A DNA stretch of 64,000 nt from Polaribacter sp. HaHaR_3_91 (GTDB lineage: Bacteria > Bacteroidota > Bacteroidia > Flavobacteriales > Flavobacteriaceae), in contig NZ_CP058986.1 in assembly GCF_019278525.1 (NCBI RefSeq), positions 806,001 to 870,000 on the forward strand, in the 5' to 3' direction. This document shows, piece after piece, positions 54,919-62,899 of the stretch. A program made the position numbers and the translations under genes. Each line of letters begins with the position of its first letter. The first letter of the stretch is position 1. The notes beneath the pieces were generated by a model. That model had not been told where the DNA came from and ran no database searches. It saw nothing but the letters and a program-made list of their open reading frames with translations.

Positions 54919-55773
54919 ATGAAAACGAGATATAAAAATAGAAGAATTTTAAAATATGTAAGTATACTCTTTAGCTTGTTCGTGTTGATGAATTTTGTGA
55001 GTTGTAGTAATGATGAAAGTTGTGATTATGACGTGGAAGATGACGGATTTCCTTTTGCGTGTAGTGAAGGTATGGATGTGGCTTTTTTAATTGATTATAC
55101 TGGAAGTATGGGAGGAGCAATAGATGGTATTAAAAGTTCTGTTGCTGCAATTGCAAATACAATCGTTACTGAGTCTGGGGGAGATTACAGACTCTCTTTA
55201 TCAATTTTTGATGAACAACCAGAAGGTAATTTACCAGCTTATGCTGCCCAAACGGATTATGTAAGTTTGCCTGCAGGGCAAAAAGTAGTAAATTCTACAT
55301 TTGCAACAAGGGATCAGTATTTAACTATGATGGAAAAATTTGGAACAAATAATAAAACCTCATTTAGTAATCAATTAGCAAAACTAAATGGAGCATTAAG
55401 TTTAGGTTCTGGAGTTGGGTCACCAGAACCTGGAGGCTTATTATTTAATGAACTGATAAATAATAGTTTTGCAGGAAATTGGAGAACAACTAATATTACT
55501 AAACTAGCTATAATTATAACTGATGCTGTTGCAGGTGGAGATGATGATATTGCTAATGGAATCGATGACACGTATTTGGCATCTCTTGCAGCAAAAGCAA
55601 ACCTAGATGGTATTCAGGTAATTTTAGTTTCATCATTAGCTACATCAAATTATGAAATAAGTTTAGTAGATATCAATAACGGAGGTTTAAAACTTATGAA
55701 TGCAAACTTGAACAATGTAGGTACAGATATTATTAAGCTAATTGAAGATATTTGTGTTAATAATGAAAAATAA
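54919..55773 (+). CDS. VWA-domain lipoprotein
   Basis: The 284 residues have a type II signal (LFSLFVLMNFVSC, then SNDES) that gives a lipid anchor. The rest is a von Willebrand factor A domain with a variant MIDAS motif, DYTGSMGG, in place of DxSxS, and later TDAVAGGDDD for the acidic metal ligands. VWA domains bind proteins through Mg2+. The partner is unknown. It follows the OmpA gene by 89 nt with a hairpin between. Confidence 0.85.
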   Translation: MKTRYKNRRILKYVSILFSLFVLMNFVSCSNDESCDYDVEDDGFPFACSEGMDVAFLIDYTGSMGGAIDGIKSSVAAIANTIVTESGGDYRLSLSIFDEQPEGNLPAYAAQTDYVSLPAGQKVVNSTFATRDQYLTMMEKFGTNNKTSFSNQLAKLNGALSLGSGVGSPEPGGLLFNELINNSFAGNWRTTNITKLAIIITDAVAGGDDDIANGIDDTYLASLAAKANLDGIQVILVSSLATSNYEISLVDINNGGLKLMNANLNNVGTDIIKLIEDICVNNEK

Positions 55774-55936
55774 TTAAACTAATATTACTAATAATCATTC
55801 ATGAAAAGGCAATGGAGATTGTATCAAAGTTGCTTTTTTAAACATTATCTTCAAAACGAATACAGATGTAATTTTTTTTGATATCAAACATTTTTTTAAC
55901 ATTTCATTAATTAACATTAACTTTCAAGAAAAAAAT

Positions 55937-56629
55937 ATGAAAAATTTAAAAATCAAACAGCTTTTTTACGCAACTATTACTGCTTTAATGTTTTATTCTT
56001 GTGCAAGCCCAATTGAAATATATGAAAAATCAGGGCACGCTATTACCATGAAGCAAAGCCACATTTTATATGAAAATTACAATGAAAACCTAAAACCTAT
56101 TATTGAAAAAACTCAAAATTCTATTCTGCAAAGAGAAGGATATGAAGGGACTGAATATGTATTGATTAGCATACAACAATTAGAAAATTACATTCGATTT
56201 TTAAAGGAAGTAGAAAAAACGAATAAAGGTAATGAGAACAACAAAGTAACTGGAATTGCAATATTTTTAGGAGCTCATGACAAAACGAAAACACTTAGTT
56301 CTATGCCTAAATTTAATCATAATATTAAGAGTTTTGAAGAGATGAATGAGAAAAATGATAGGTTAGTTGGAGACATGAGACATAGAGAAACAGTTTTTTT
56401 AGCTCCAACCTTTAGAGAAAACCATAAAGATTCAATATTTACAAATGAGTTTCAAAGACATATTCCTTTTTTTATTGAATATACAGACCAAAATAATAAA
56501 TATAAAGGGACTTATAAATATTTATTGCCTTACCTAAGAAATAAGAAAACTGAAAGTGCTACAAGATCTTTAGAAAGAAACTCAAGTTTAAATGCAGATG
56601 AGTTTAATATTATGCCACCAAGGCAATAA
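55937..56629 (+). CDS. Hypothetical lipoprotein
   Basis: The 230 residues begin MKNLKIKQLFYATITALMFYSC, with FYSC as lipobox. The rest is polar and alpha/beta mixed, with no domain that I recognise. It ends in a Ser/Asn/Arg-rich tail. It lies 34 nt upstream of the three-gene sensor unit and may be co-transcribed with it. Confidence 0.75.
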   Translation: MKNLKIKQLFYATITALMFYSCASPIEIYEKSGHAITMKQSHILYENYNENLKPIIEKTQNSILQREGYEGTEYVLISIQQLENYIRFLKEVEKTNKGNENNKVTGIAIFLGAHDKTKTLSSMPKFNHNIKSFEEMNEKNDRLVGDMRHRETVFLAPTFRENHKDSIFTNEFQRHIPFFIEYTDQNNKYKGTYKYLLPYLRNKKTESATRSLERNSSLNADEFNIMPPRQ

Positions 56630-56663
56630 CTTCTATAAAATAGCAACTAAAAAATAAATAATT

Positions 56664-57326
56664 TTGTTAGAAGTAATATATGATTCTGTAGTTTACTATC
56701 ATTTATATTTGCAGATTATTCCTGCAATTATTGGTTTATTTTATATTAAGAAACTAGATGTTAAATATCGATATTTTGTACTATTGCTTTGGTATGGGGT
56801 GTTTAATGAAATTTTTGCTTTATACTATGGTAGATATATTGTAATACAAAAAAATGCAGTTTTTTATAATATATATAATGTCATTTACTTTAGTTATCTA
56901 TTTTGGTTATTCTTTTCTAAATTCAATAGTAAAATATTTAAGAAAATAATTATATTTTTTGGAGTTCTATATTTTACAGTTGTTGCGTATGAATTACTGA
57001 TTAAACAAATAGATTACACTAGTCAGAGTTTTTTAGAGTCTTACATAATTGGTGGATTTAGTATTTTAATTTTTGTAGCTTATTATTTAATGATGTTATT
57101 AACATCTAGTAAGCAAGAAAATGTATATTCAAATTTATTACTATGGATTGCTATTGCACATTTTATCTACTATTTAGGCTTTATACCTTTTAAAGTAGGT
57201 CAAAATTATTTTGCAAATTTTAAACAGTTTCATCATTTGTTTAGTTTATTAATTACAATTACAAGTTTAAAAAGTATCATTTTAAGTATCGGTTTTATAT
57301 GCACTCACCAGAAGGTTCAATCATAG
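56664..57326 (+). CDS. Polytopic membrane protein (TTG start) preceding the LytS/LytTR pair
   Basis: 220 residues with about seven hydrophobic helices rich in Tyr and Phe. The frame begins with TTG at 56664; no in-frame ATG is near the start, and the first nearby ATG is in another frame. The last 28 nt overlap the histidine kinase gene. The layout suggests a membrane input module for that kinase, in the way of 7TM sensor domains, but no known family was recognised. Confidence 0.7.
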   Translation: MLEVIYDSVVYYHLYLQIIPAIIGLFYIKKLDVKYRYFVLLLWYGVFNEIFALYYGRYIVIQKNAVFYNIYNVIYFSYLFWLFFSKFNSKIFKKIIIFFGVLYFTVVAYELLIKQIDYTSQSFLESYIIGGFSILIFVAYYLMMLLTSSKQENVYSNLLLWIAIAHFIYYLGFIPFKVGQNYFANFKQFHHLFSLLITITSLKSIILSIGFICTHQKVQS

Positions 57327-58105
57327 GTTATTCAATATTAATACTCGTTTTTTTAGGGGTATTACTAGTATTGCTTTTTTTTGTGTTTATAAATCGGAAA
57401 AACAAATTAGTGCGTGATAATTTTGAAACAACCATACAAAACCAAAAACGCCAACACGATTTAGAATTAAAGGCTTTGCGAAGTCAAATGAATCCACACT
57501 TTGTACATAATTCTTTAAATGCTATTCAATATTATATTCAACAGAATGATGTTGAAACATCAGAAAATTATTTAGCAAAATTCTCGAAATTGATGCGTCA
57601 GTTTTTTGATTATTCAAGACGGAAAAGTGTTAGTTTAAGTGAAGAAATTAGCTTGCTAGATAACTACCTTCAAATAGAAAAATTACGTTTCGAAGAAAAA
57701 ATAGAGTACGAAATAAAAGTAGATCCAGAATTAGATATTGAAGAAGAACAGATACCTTCTATGCTTATACAACCGTTGGTGGAAAATGCTATAAACCATG
57801 GTTTATTTCACAAAAAAGGGAACGGAAAAGTAACTGTAATATTCAATTTTATAAATGCAAATTGCTTTAAAGTTAGTGTAATAGATAATGGTGTTGGTTT
57901 AAAAAAAACGAAAGAACTAAATACTTCTATAAAAAGTCAAAATGCTTCACATTCCTCAGAAGTATTAACTGAGCGAATTCATTTTTTAAATGAAAGTGGT
58001 TCTTGGAATGTGTGCCATAAAATGATAGATCGTTCTATAGAAATTGGTAAAACAGGTACAGAAATTGTTTTAGAATTTAATCAAAATTATTATGACAAAA
58101 ATTAA
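57299..58105 (+). CDS. LytS-type sensor histidine kinase
   Basis: 268 residues: a single membrane helix (about 8-31), then a His_kinase (LytS/YehU) domain with the phospho-accepting His in LRSQMNPHFVHNSLNAIQYY and an ATPase domain with PSMLIQPLVENAINHGL and DNGVGL. Nearly the whole protein is catalytic, so the sensory input must come from the helix or a partner such as the overlapping upstream membrane protein. Overlaps the response regulator gene by 14 nt. Confidence 0.93.
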   Translation: MHSPEGSIIGYSILILVFLGVLLVLLFFVFINRKNKLVRDNFETTIQNQKRQHDLELKALRSQMNPHFVHNSLNAIQYYIQQNDVETSENYLAKFSKLMRQFFDYSRRKSVSLSEEISLLDNYLQIEKLRFEEKIEYEIKVDPELDIEEEQIPSMLIQPLVENAINHGLFHKKGNGKVTVIFNFINANCFKVSVIDNGVGLKKTKELNTSIKSQNASHSSEVLTERIHFLNESGSWNVCHKMIDRSIEIGKTGTEIVLEFNQNYYDKN

Positions 58106-58838
58106 AACGATACTTATTGATGATGAGCGGAAAGCATTATCTATTTTAAAAAATAAAATTGAAAGATACTGTCCAGACTTAGATATTATTGCAGAAACTC
58201 AGAGTCCAGAAAAAGGTTTAGAACTTATAGATAAATTGCAACCTCAACTGGTATTTATAGATATTGCAATGCCTGTAATGAATGGGTTTGATGTTTTAGC
58301 AAATGTAAAGAAGCCTAATTTTGAAATTATTTTTGTAACCGCTTTTGACCAATATGCAATAGATGCTATTAATTATAGTGCTATTGGTTACTTATTGAAG
58401 CCAGTGGATAATGAAACTTTAATAACAACCGTAATAAAGGCTTCTAAAAATATTGCTGATAAATCTGCCTTAGAAAAAAATAAATTACTGATAGAGAACT
58501 TAGGCATACAAAATTTTCAGAAGAAAAAAATAGTCATTCCATCTGCAGATGGATTAGAGTTTGTAAAAATAGATGCAATTATACATTGCGAAGGTGTAGA
58601 TGGATATACTAAGATTCATTTTAGTAATCAAAAACCCATTTTAAGCTCACAAAGCATAGGTCATTTTAATAAATTATTACAGCAGCAAGATTTTTACTTA
58701 GTCCATAAATCTCATTTGATAAATCTAGAGCATATAAAAAAATATTTAAATGAAGGTTATGTATTATTAAGTGAGAATCATAAAGTGCCTGTCTCTAGAA
58801 ATAGACGACAAGATTTTTTAAATAATCTAAAAGGTTAG
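58092..58838 (+). CDS. LytTR-family response regulator
   Basis: 248 residues: a receiver domain with the acceptor Asp in LVFIDIAMPVMNGFDVL and a C-terminal LytTR DNA-binding domain (about 145-245; IVIPSADGLEFVKIDAIIHC, LVHKSHLINLEHIKKYL, VPVSRNRRQDFL). Partner of the overlapping LytS-type kinase. The target genes cannot be read from the sequence. Confidence 0.94.
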   Translation: MTKIKTILIDDERKALSILKNKIERYCPDLDIIAETQSPEKGLELIDKLQPQLVFIDIAMPVMNGFDVLANVKKPNFEIIFVTAFDQYAIDAINYSAIGYLLKPVDNETLITTVIKASKNIADKSALEKNKLLIENLGIQNFQKKKIVIPSADGLEFVKIDAIIHCEGVDGYTKIHFSNQKPILSSQSIGHFNKLLQQQDFYLVHKSHLINLEHIKKYLNEGYVLLSENHKVPVSRNRRQDFLNNLKG

Positions 58839-59058
58839 TTTTTAAGTGTTTTTAAAAGGTAGTTAGTTCATTTAATGTTTCGTCAAAGAAGCTTTTATAG
58901 AGTAAAACGGCTCTTTATTTTCTTTCTCAATGATTTTAGAGAAATCCATTACATTTGTTATGTAGTCTAATGGCATAATAATTCAATGACTTTGTATGAC
59001 AAGTACTGTTTTGCTGAACTTGTTTCTGTATTTGTCATCAACATAAAATTTAGTATTG

Positions 59059-59087
59059 AAACCGATTCATTTCTGAATCGGTTTTTT
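59059..59087 (+). terminator. Hairpin terminator, plus-strand orientation
   Basis: AAACCGATTCA, loop TTTC, TGAATCGGTTT and a T run. It lies 220 nt after the LytTR gene, with no gene between, and may end that transcript. The minus-strand side has only a short T run after the stem. Confidence 0.7.
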
Positions 59088-59137
59088 ATACAAATAAATT
59101 TTGCTCTCTTAATAAAAAGGAAAATTTATGTTAAGTT

Positions 59138-59317
59138 TTATTCTTTAATTTCAATATCAATATTTCCGTCTCCATCAGTTTTTACACTTCCTTGTGGAGT
59201 TTCAATATTTACATTATTTTCAGTTTTAACTTCCGTCTTTTTTTCTGATTTTTTATCTTCTCTACAAGCGGTAAATGATATTGATAAACATACAAGTACA
59301 AATAATAATTTCTTCAT
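59138..59317 (-). CDS. Small lipoprotein (59 aa)
   Basis: The ATG at 59317 opens a 59-codon frame beginning MKKLLFVLVCLSISFTACRE, with lipobox FTAC and the lipid-bearing Cys at residue 18. The mature part is very polar: a Lys/Glu-rich linker and ETPQGSVKTDGDGNIDIEI. Short acidic lipoproteins of this form are frequent in Flavobacteriaceae; the function is unknown. The good signal and sensible composition support a real gene although it is short. Confidence 0.75.
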   Translation of the reverse strand: MKKLLFVLVCLSISFTACREDKKSEKKTEVKTENNVNIETPQGSVKTDGDGNIDIEIKE

Positions 59318-59549
59318 TTTTTTATGTTTTTAATTCATAGTAAAATAAAGATAATTTTTTTCATTATTGAAAAAAAAAGGACGAATTATTTTTAAGTGCT
59401 CTTTTTTAGCTTTAGCTATTTTAAAGTGTTGTGGCTAATTTGTTTACTTTATTTAAATAAGTTCTACATCTACAAACCCATATTTTTTAGCATTATAATT
59501 TGTATTTAAAATCTTTAAAAATGATTAATTTCGTTGTTCAAATTTTTAA

Positions 59550-60341
59550 ATGATTTACTTAGTATATTCTTTACTACTAATAATAGGGATTGTTTTTATT
59601 GGACTTTATTTATTTCAAGAGGAATTTATTTTTTTGAATGGTGATAAAGTAGATAAAAATTATCAATATAACTTTACAAACAAGTTTGAAGAAGTCTTTG
59701 TAAAAACTGATGGAGATAATGTAGTTAATGCACTTCACTTTCAATTACCAAATCCAAAAGGAGTTGTTTTATTTTGTCATGGAAATAAAGGGAATTTAAC
59801 TAAGTGGGGAGATAGAGTTGCTTACTTTTTAGACTATAATTATGAAGTCTTTGTTTTCGATTATAGGAATTACGGAAAAAGTACGGGTATATATAATGAA
59901 GTAGCCATGTACAATGATGGTTTGGTTGTTTATAATCACCTAAAAAATAATTTCAAAGAAGAGAATATTGTGGTTTATGGGTTTTCTTTAGGCGGAACTT
60001 TTGCCACCAAAATAGCTTCTCTAAATAGCCCGAAAGAATTAATTATAGAAGCTCCTTTTTACAAATTTAAAAAAGCAGCGACTTATAAGTTTAAGTTTGT
60101 TCCAACTTTTTTGTTAAAATACCAATTTAGGTCTGATAAAGACATTTCTAAAGTAAGATGTCCTATTACACTGTTTCATGGTAATAAAGACACTACCACT
60201 TCTTATAAGCAATCTAAAAGGTTGTTAGCACTAAATTCATCAACTAAAAATAAGTATATAGAGATTGATGGAGGAACACATCATAATATTAGAGAATTTG
60301 CCATTTATAAAGAGAATTTAAAAGAAATCTTAGAGCGATAG
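59550..60341 (+). CDS. Membrane-anchored alpha/beta hydrolase
   Basis: The 263 residues start with one membrane helix (about 2-21). The serine hydrolase motifs are all visible: oxyanion-side FCHGNKGN, nucleophile elbow YGFSLGGT, acid in FHGNKDTTT and the His in GGTHHNI. It resembles the YqiK/BEM46-type esterase-like proteins. The substrate is unknown. It is followed after 52 nt by the protease gene. Confidence 0.87.
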   Translation: MIYLVYSLLLIIGIVFIGLYLFQEEFIFLNGDKVDKNYQYNFTNKFEEVFVKTDGDNVVNALHFQLPNPKGVVLFCHGNKGNLTKWGDRVAYFLDYNYEVFVFDYRNYGKSTGIYNEVAMYNDGLVVYNHLKNNFKEENIVVYGFSLGGTFATKIASLNSPKELIIEAPFYKFKKAATYKFKFVPTFLLKYQFRSDKDISKVRCPITLFHGNKDTTTSYKQSKRLLALNSSTKNKYIEIDGGTHHNIREFAIYKENLKEILER

Positions 60342-60393
60342 TACTTCTTAAAATTTATAAATCGTATTTTTGATCACTTCAAAGAATAATAAA

Positions 60394-60843
60394 ATGAGTA
60401 GTATTAAGAAAATTTTAAAGAAGAAGAAGTTCGTCAAAATAAAGCTAAAGAAAATTGCGACCAATCACTTGGAGTTAAAAGCAACAATCAATGGTGTAAA
60501 AGGGCGATTTATTCTAGATACAGGTGCTTCTAACTCTTGTGTAGGATTAGATATGATTACTCATTTTAATTTGGAAGCTCAAGAAAGTGAAACCAAAGCA
60601 GCTGGGGCAGGAGCAACCGATATGGAAACGTTGCAATCTGATAATAATTCTTTAAAAATAGGAAGCTGGAAAACAAATAAATGTCATTTAGTGTTGTTTA
60701 ATTTATCTCATGTTAATACAGCTTTAACGCAGCACAAAGCAAAAGAAGTACATGGAATTATTGGTGCAGATGTGTTACAAAAGGGTAAAGCATTTATAGA
60801 TTATCATAAAAAAGTTTTATACTTAAAGAAAACAAAAAAATAA
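60394..60843 (+). CDS. Retropepsin-like aspartic protease
   Basis: The ATG at 60394 gives 149 residues (an in-frame ATG at 60370 would add 8). After a very basic N-terminus (IKKILKKKKFVKIKLKKI) comes a single-lobe aspartic protease with FILDTGASNSCVG at the active site and GIIGADVL as the second hydrophobic-Gly motif. It would work as a homodimer. No signal peptide is seen. Confidence 0.87.
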   Translation: MSSIKKILKKKKFVKIKLKKIATNHLELKATINGVKGRFILDTGASNSCVGLDMITHFNLEAQESETKAAGAGATDMETLQSDNNSLKIGSWKTNKCHLVLFNLSHVNTALTQHKAKEVHGIIGADVLQKGKAFIDYHKKVLYLKKTKK

Positions 60844-60863
60844 TTAATTTAAAATAAAATACA

Positions 60864-61313
60864 ATGAGTTTGCAAAAACAAGTAATGGATAAAATGAAAG
60901 AAGCAATGAAAGCAAAAGATACGGTTGCTTTACAAGCTTTAAGAGCGGTTAAATCTGCCTTTTTATTAGCGAAAACGGAAACAGGTGTTCAAGCAGAAAT
61001 TACAGAAGAGCAAGAAATTAAAATTATTCAGAAGCAAGTTAAACAAAGAAGAGACAGTGCAGCTATCTTTATAGAACAAGGTAGACAAGATTTAGCTGAT
61101 CCAGAATTAGCTGAATTAGCTGTTTTAGAACAGTTTTTGCCAGAAGCCTTATCAGAAGAAGAAATTGAAAGTGTGGTTGTTGCTACGATTAGCAAAGTAG
61201 GAGCATCCGGAATGAAAGATATGGGGAAAGTTATGGGAATTGTTTCTGCTGAATTAGCAGGTAAAGCAGATGGTAAAACCATTTCTACTTTAGTAAAAAA
61301 AAAATTAATGTAA
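60864..61313 (+). CDS. GatB/YqeY domain protein
   Basis: The 149 residues match the free-standing YqeY family: MKEAMKAKDTVALQALRAVKSAF, QRRDSAAIFIEQGRQDLADP, EQFLPEALSEEEIE and GMKDMGKVMGIVSAELAGKADGK. The domain resembles the tRNA-binding tail of GatB; the cellular role is unproven. It lies 20 nt after the protease gene, so they are probably co-transcribed. Confidence 0.93.
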   Translation: MSLQKQVMDKMKEAMKAKDTVALQALRAVKSAFLLAKTETGVQAEITEEQEIKIIQKQVKQRRDSAAIFIEQGRQDLADPELAELAVLEQFLPEALSEEEIESVVVATISKVGASGMKDMGKVMGIVSAELAGKADGKTISTLVKKKLM

Positions 61314-61347
61314 AAAATATTTTTGTTCTCTTTATAGAAAACAAAAT

Positions 61348-61421
61348 GGCTGCGTAGTTCAACTGGATAGAATATCAGATTTCGGCTCTGAGGGTTGGGG
61401 GTTCGAATCCCTTCGCAGTCA
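61348..61421 (+). tRNA. tRNA-Arg (anticodon TCG)
   Basis: 74 nt. Acceptor GGCTGCG pairs with CGCAGTC (one G-U), discriminator A. The anticodon stem TCAGA/TCTGA encloses the loop TTTCGGC, with anticodon TCG reading CGA-type arginine codons. The T arm is GGGGG TTCGAAT CCCTT with two G-U pairs. The CCA end is not encoded. Confidence 0.9.
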
Positions 61422-61430
61422 CAAAAAAAA

Positions 61431-61467
61431 GGCTAAGAATTACATTTTGTAATTCTTAGCCTTTTTT
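61431..61467. terminator. Bidirectional terminator between tRNA-Arg and the T9SS module gene
   Basis: GGCTAAGAATTAC (61431-61443), loop ATTTT and its perfect 13-nt complement (61449-61461), flanked by A8 and T6. Confidence 0.92.
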
Positions 61468-61488
61468 AGTTAATTTAGATTAATCTAA

Positions 61489-62448
61489 TTATTCAATAAC
61501 AACTTTTTTGCTTATTGTACCTTTGTTGCTATACATTTTTACAATGTATAGTCCGGTTGGTATTTGATTTTTTATGGCTAACTTATAGCTGTTTTTCTGT
61601 TCTGTAATGTTCCATAAGCTTGTTTTTTTACCGAGTATATTAAAAAGTTCTATTTTCTGTATTGTTATTTCTTCATTTTTAGAAATTAGAATATTTTTAT
61701 TTTGATTATCAGCATAAATACTAGTTTCTGTAATTAGTGTATTGTTTTCTAGTTTAAGTGTGTTTGATGTAGATTCTTTAAAAGCTAAAACAAAACGATT
61801 AGAACAGACACCTTTATCTAAGGTTAAATTGATTTTTCCATCTTTTATGTTGTATGAATCTCCTGTAAGTTTATCCTTTATGTAAATTTCTCTAGAAATA
61901 TTTTGAATTTTATCTACCATTAAATCTACTTGTCCAGAATACCCCATTGTAATTTCTAAAGGAACTTCTAAATCATCAGATATTTCTTGCACACCAGTAA
62001 TTACATATTTTCTATGATCATCCTTAAATTTCCAATAGATGTCAGTTTCATTGTCGATAAATGACTCAGAATCGTAACCTTTTTCATAGTCAAATGAATT
62101 TGTTGCCTGAAAAGAGATTGCTATTTGATGATGTAACCTTAAGTTTTCTGTATTTGTATATTCAAACCCTAATTTAATGATTGGTAATAATTCAGTTTTG
62201 TTACTTCTTTGATCTTCAAAAGTTTTATTATAAGAAGCTTCTTTAGGTATTGGGTTTTTACATAATTCTGATGATGACCCTCTATTTGGAATTATATTGG
62301 CAAAAGTTTTAATATTTAAGAAAACGGATAGAAATACTATTAAATAGATAATTCCTTTAGTATAAGTTTTCTTTTCTTTAAGGTGTTGGTTTTTAGAAAA
62401 ATTGAAGTTTTTTAAAAATAATTTCTGAGTGTTTTTTGTGTTATTCAT
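61489..62448 (-). CDS. Secreted protein consisting of a T9SS C-terminal module
   Basis: 319 residues. A long n-region precedes a membrane-spanning signal (GIIYLIVFLSVFLNIKTFA). After about 45 linker residues comes a module of about 230 residues (from LLPIIKLGFEY) that closely matches the C-terminal part of the neighbouring gene at 62900, including YSGQVDLMV, REIYIKDKLTG and the sorting tail IPTGLYIVKMYSNKGTISKK. The passenger domain that normally precedes the module is missing, so this looks like an internal-deletion copy of an adhesin, though the frame is intact. Confidence 0.8.
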   Translation of the reverse strand: MNNTKNTQKLFLKNFNFSKNQHLKEKKTYTKGIIYLIVFLSVFLNIKTFANIIPNRGSSSELCKNPIPKEASYNKTFEDQRSNKTELLPIIKLGFEYTNTENLRLHHQIAISFQATNSFDYEKGYDSESFIDNETDIYWKFKDDHRKYVITGVQEISDDLEVPLEITMGYSGQVDLMVDKIQNISREIYIKDKLTGDSYNIKDGKINLTLDKGVCSNRFVLAFKESTSNTLKLENNTLITETSIYADNQNKNILISKNEEITIQKIELFNILGKKTSLWNITEQKNSYKLAIKNQIPTGLYIVKMYSNKGTISKKVVIE

Positions 62449-62490
62449 TTTTTGGGGGATTATATTAAATAAACATTGTGTTAAATAGAA

Positions 62491-62634
62491 TTACTGGGTA
62501 TAGGCAAAAGTTTTAGTGTTAAAGAAATGGATAGAAGTAAACACTATAAAAAAAGACAAGTTCTTTTTAATGGTGTTTTTTAGAAAAGTAGAATATTTAA
62601 AAAAATATTTTCTTGGTATTTTAGTGTTATTCAT
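62491..62634 (-). pseudogene. Signal-peptide remnant related to the gene at 61489
   Basis: A 47-codon frame (MNNTKIPRKYFFKYSTFLKN...FAYTQ) has the same MNNTK start, basic n-region and hydrophobic core as the downstream gene and stops right after the putative cleavage site. The 36 bases around its start (62624-62659) are identical to those around the start of the next gene (62438-62473). It is most simply the 5' stump of a deleted paralogue; a real short peptide cannot be excluded. Confidence 0.6.
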
Positions 62635-62838
62635 TTTTTGGGGGATTATATTAAATAAATACTGTTTTAAAAGTAACTAAATAATATTGGGTTTGCTAAT
62701 TTTTTTCCTATAAATGATTAAATAATTGTTAATTACTGTATTATTATCTAATAAAACAAGGTTTTTGTTGAGGATTCAGTTGTTTTTTAGGTGGTTGTCA
62801 CGATACTTCTTAATTATTATACTTATAAAAAAAGAATA

Positions 62839-62874
62839 AAAAAAAAGCTGAATAATGATTTCATTATTCAGCTT
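62839..62874 (-). terminator. Terminator of the partial T9SS gene at 62900
   Basis: AAGCTGAATAAT pairs with ATTATTCAGCTT (within 62845-62874), with a long T tract on the minus strand. Confidence 0.85.
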
Positions 62875-62899
62875 TAATTAATATAGTTATTTTTAGTGT

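Noticed and set aside
55806..55840. Possible terminator after the VWA gene (AAAAGGCAA...TTGCTTTTTT)
   Set aside because: Short stem with G-U pair and a long loop; too weak to report as a feature.
58870..59060. Short minus-strand frames (for example MPLDYITNVMDFSKIIEKEN) and a TGCTGAACTTGTTTC stretch
   Set aside because: Frames are 25-34 codons without a signal or neighbour logic; the stretch resembles a degenerate flavobacterial REP sequence but lacks its second arm.
58986..59333. Plus-strand open frame of 115 codons
   Set aside because: It runs antisense over the small lipoprotein gene (59138-59317) and through the terminator hairpin at 59059; its product is a hydrophobic low-complexity sequence.
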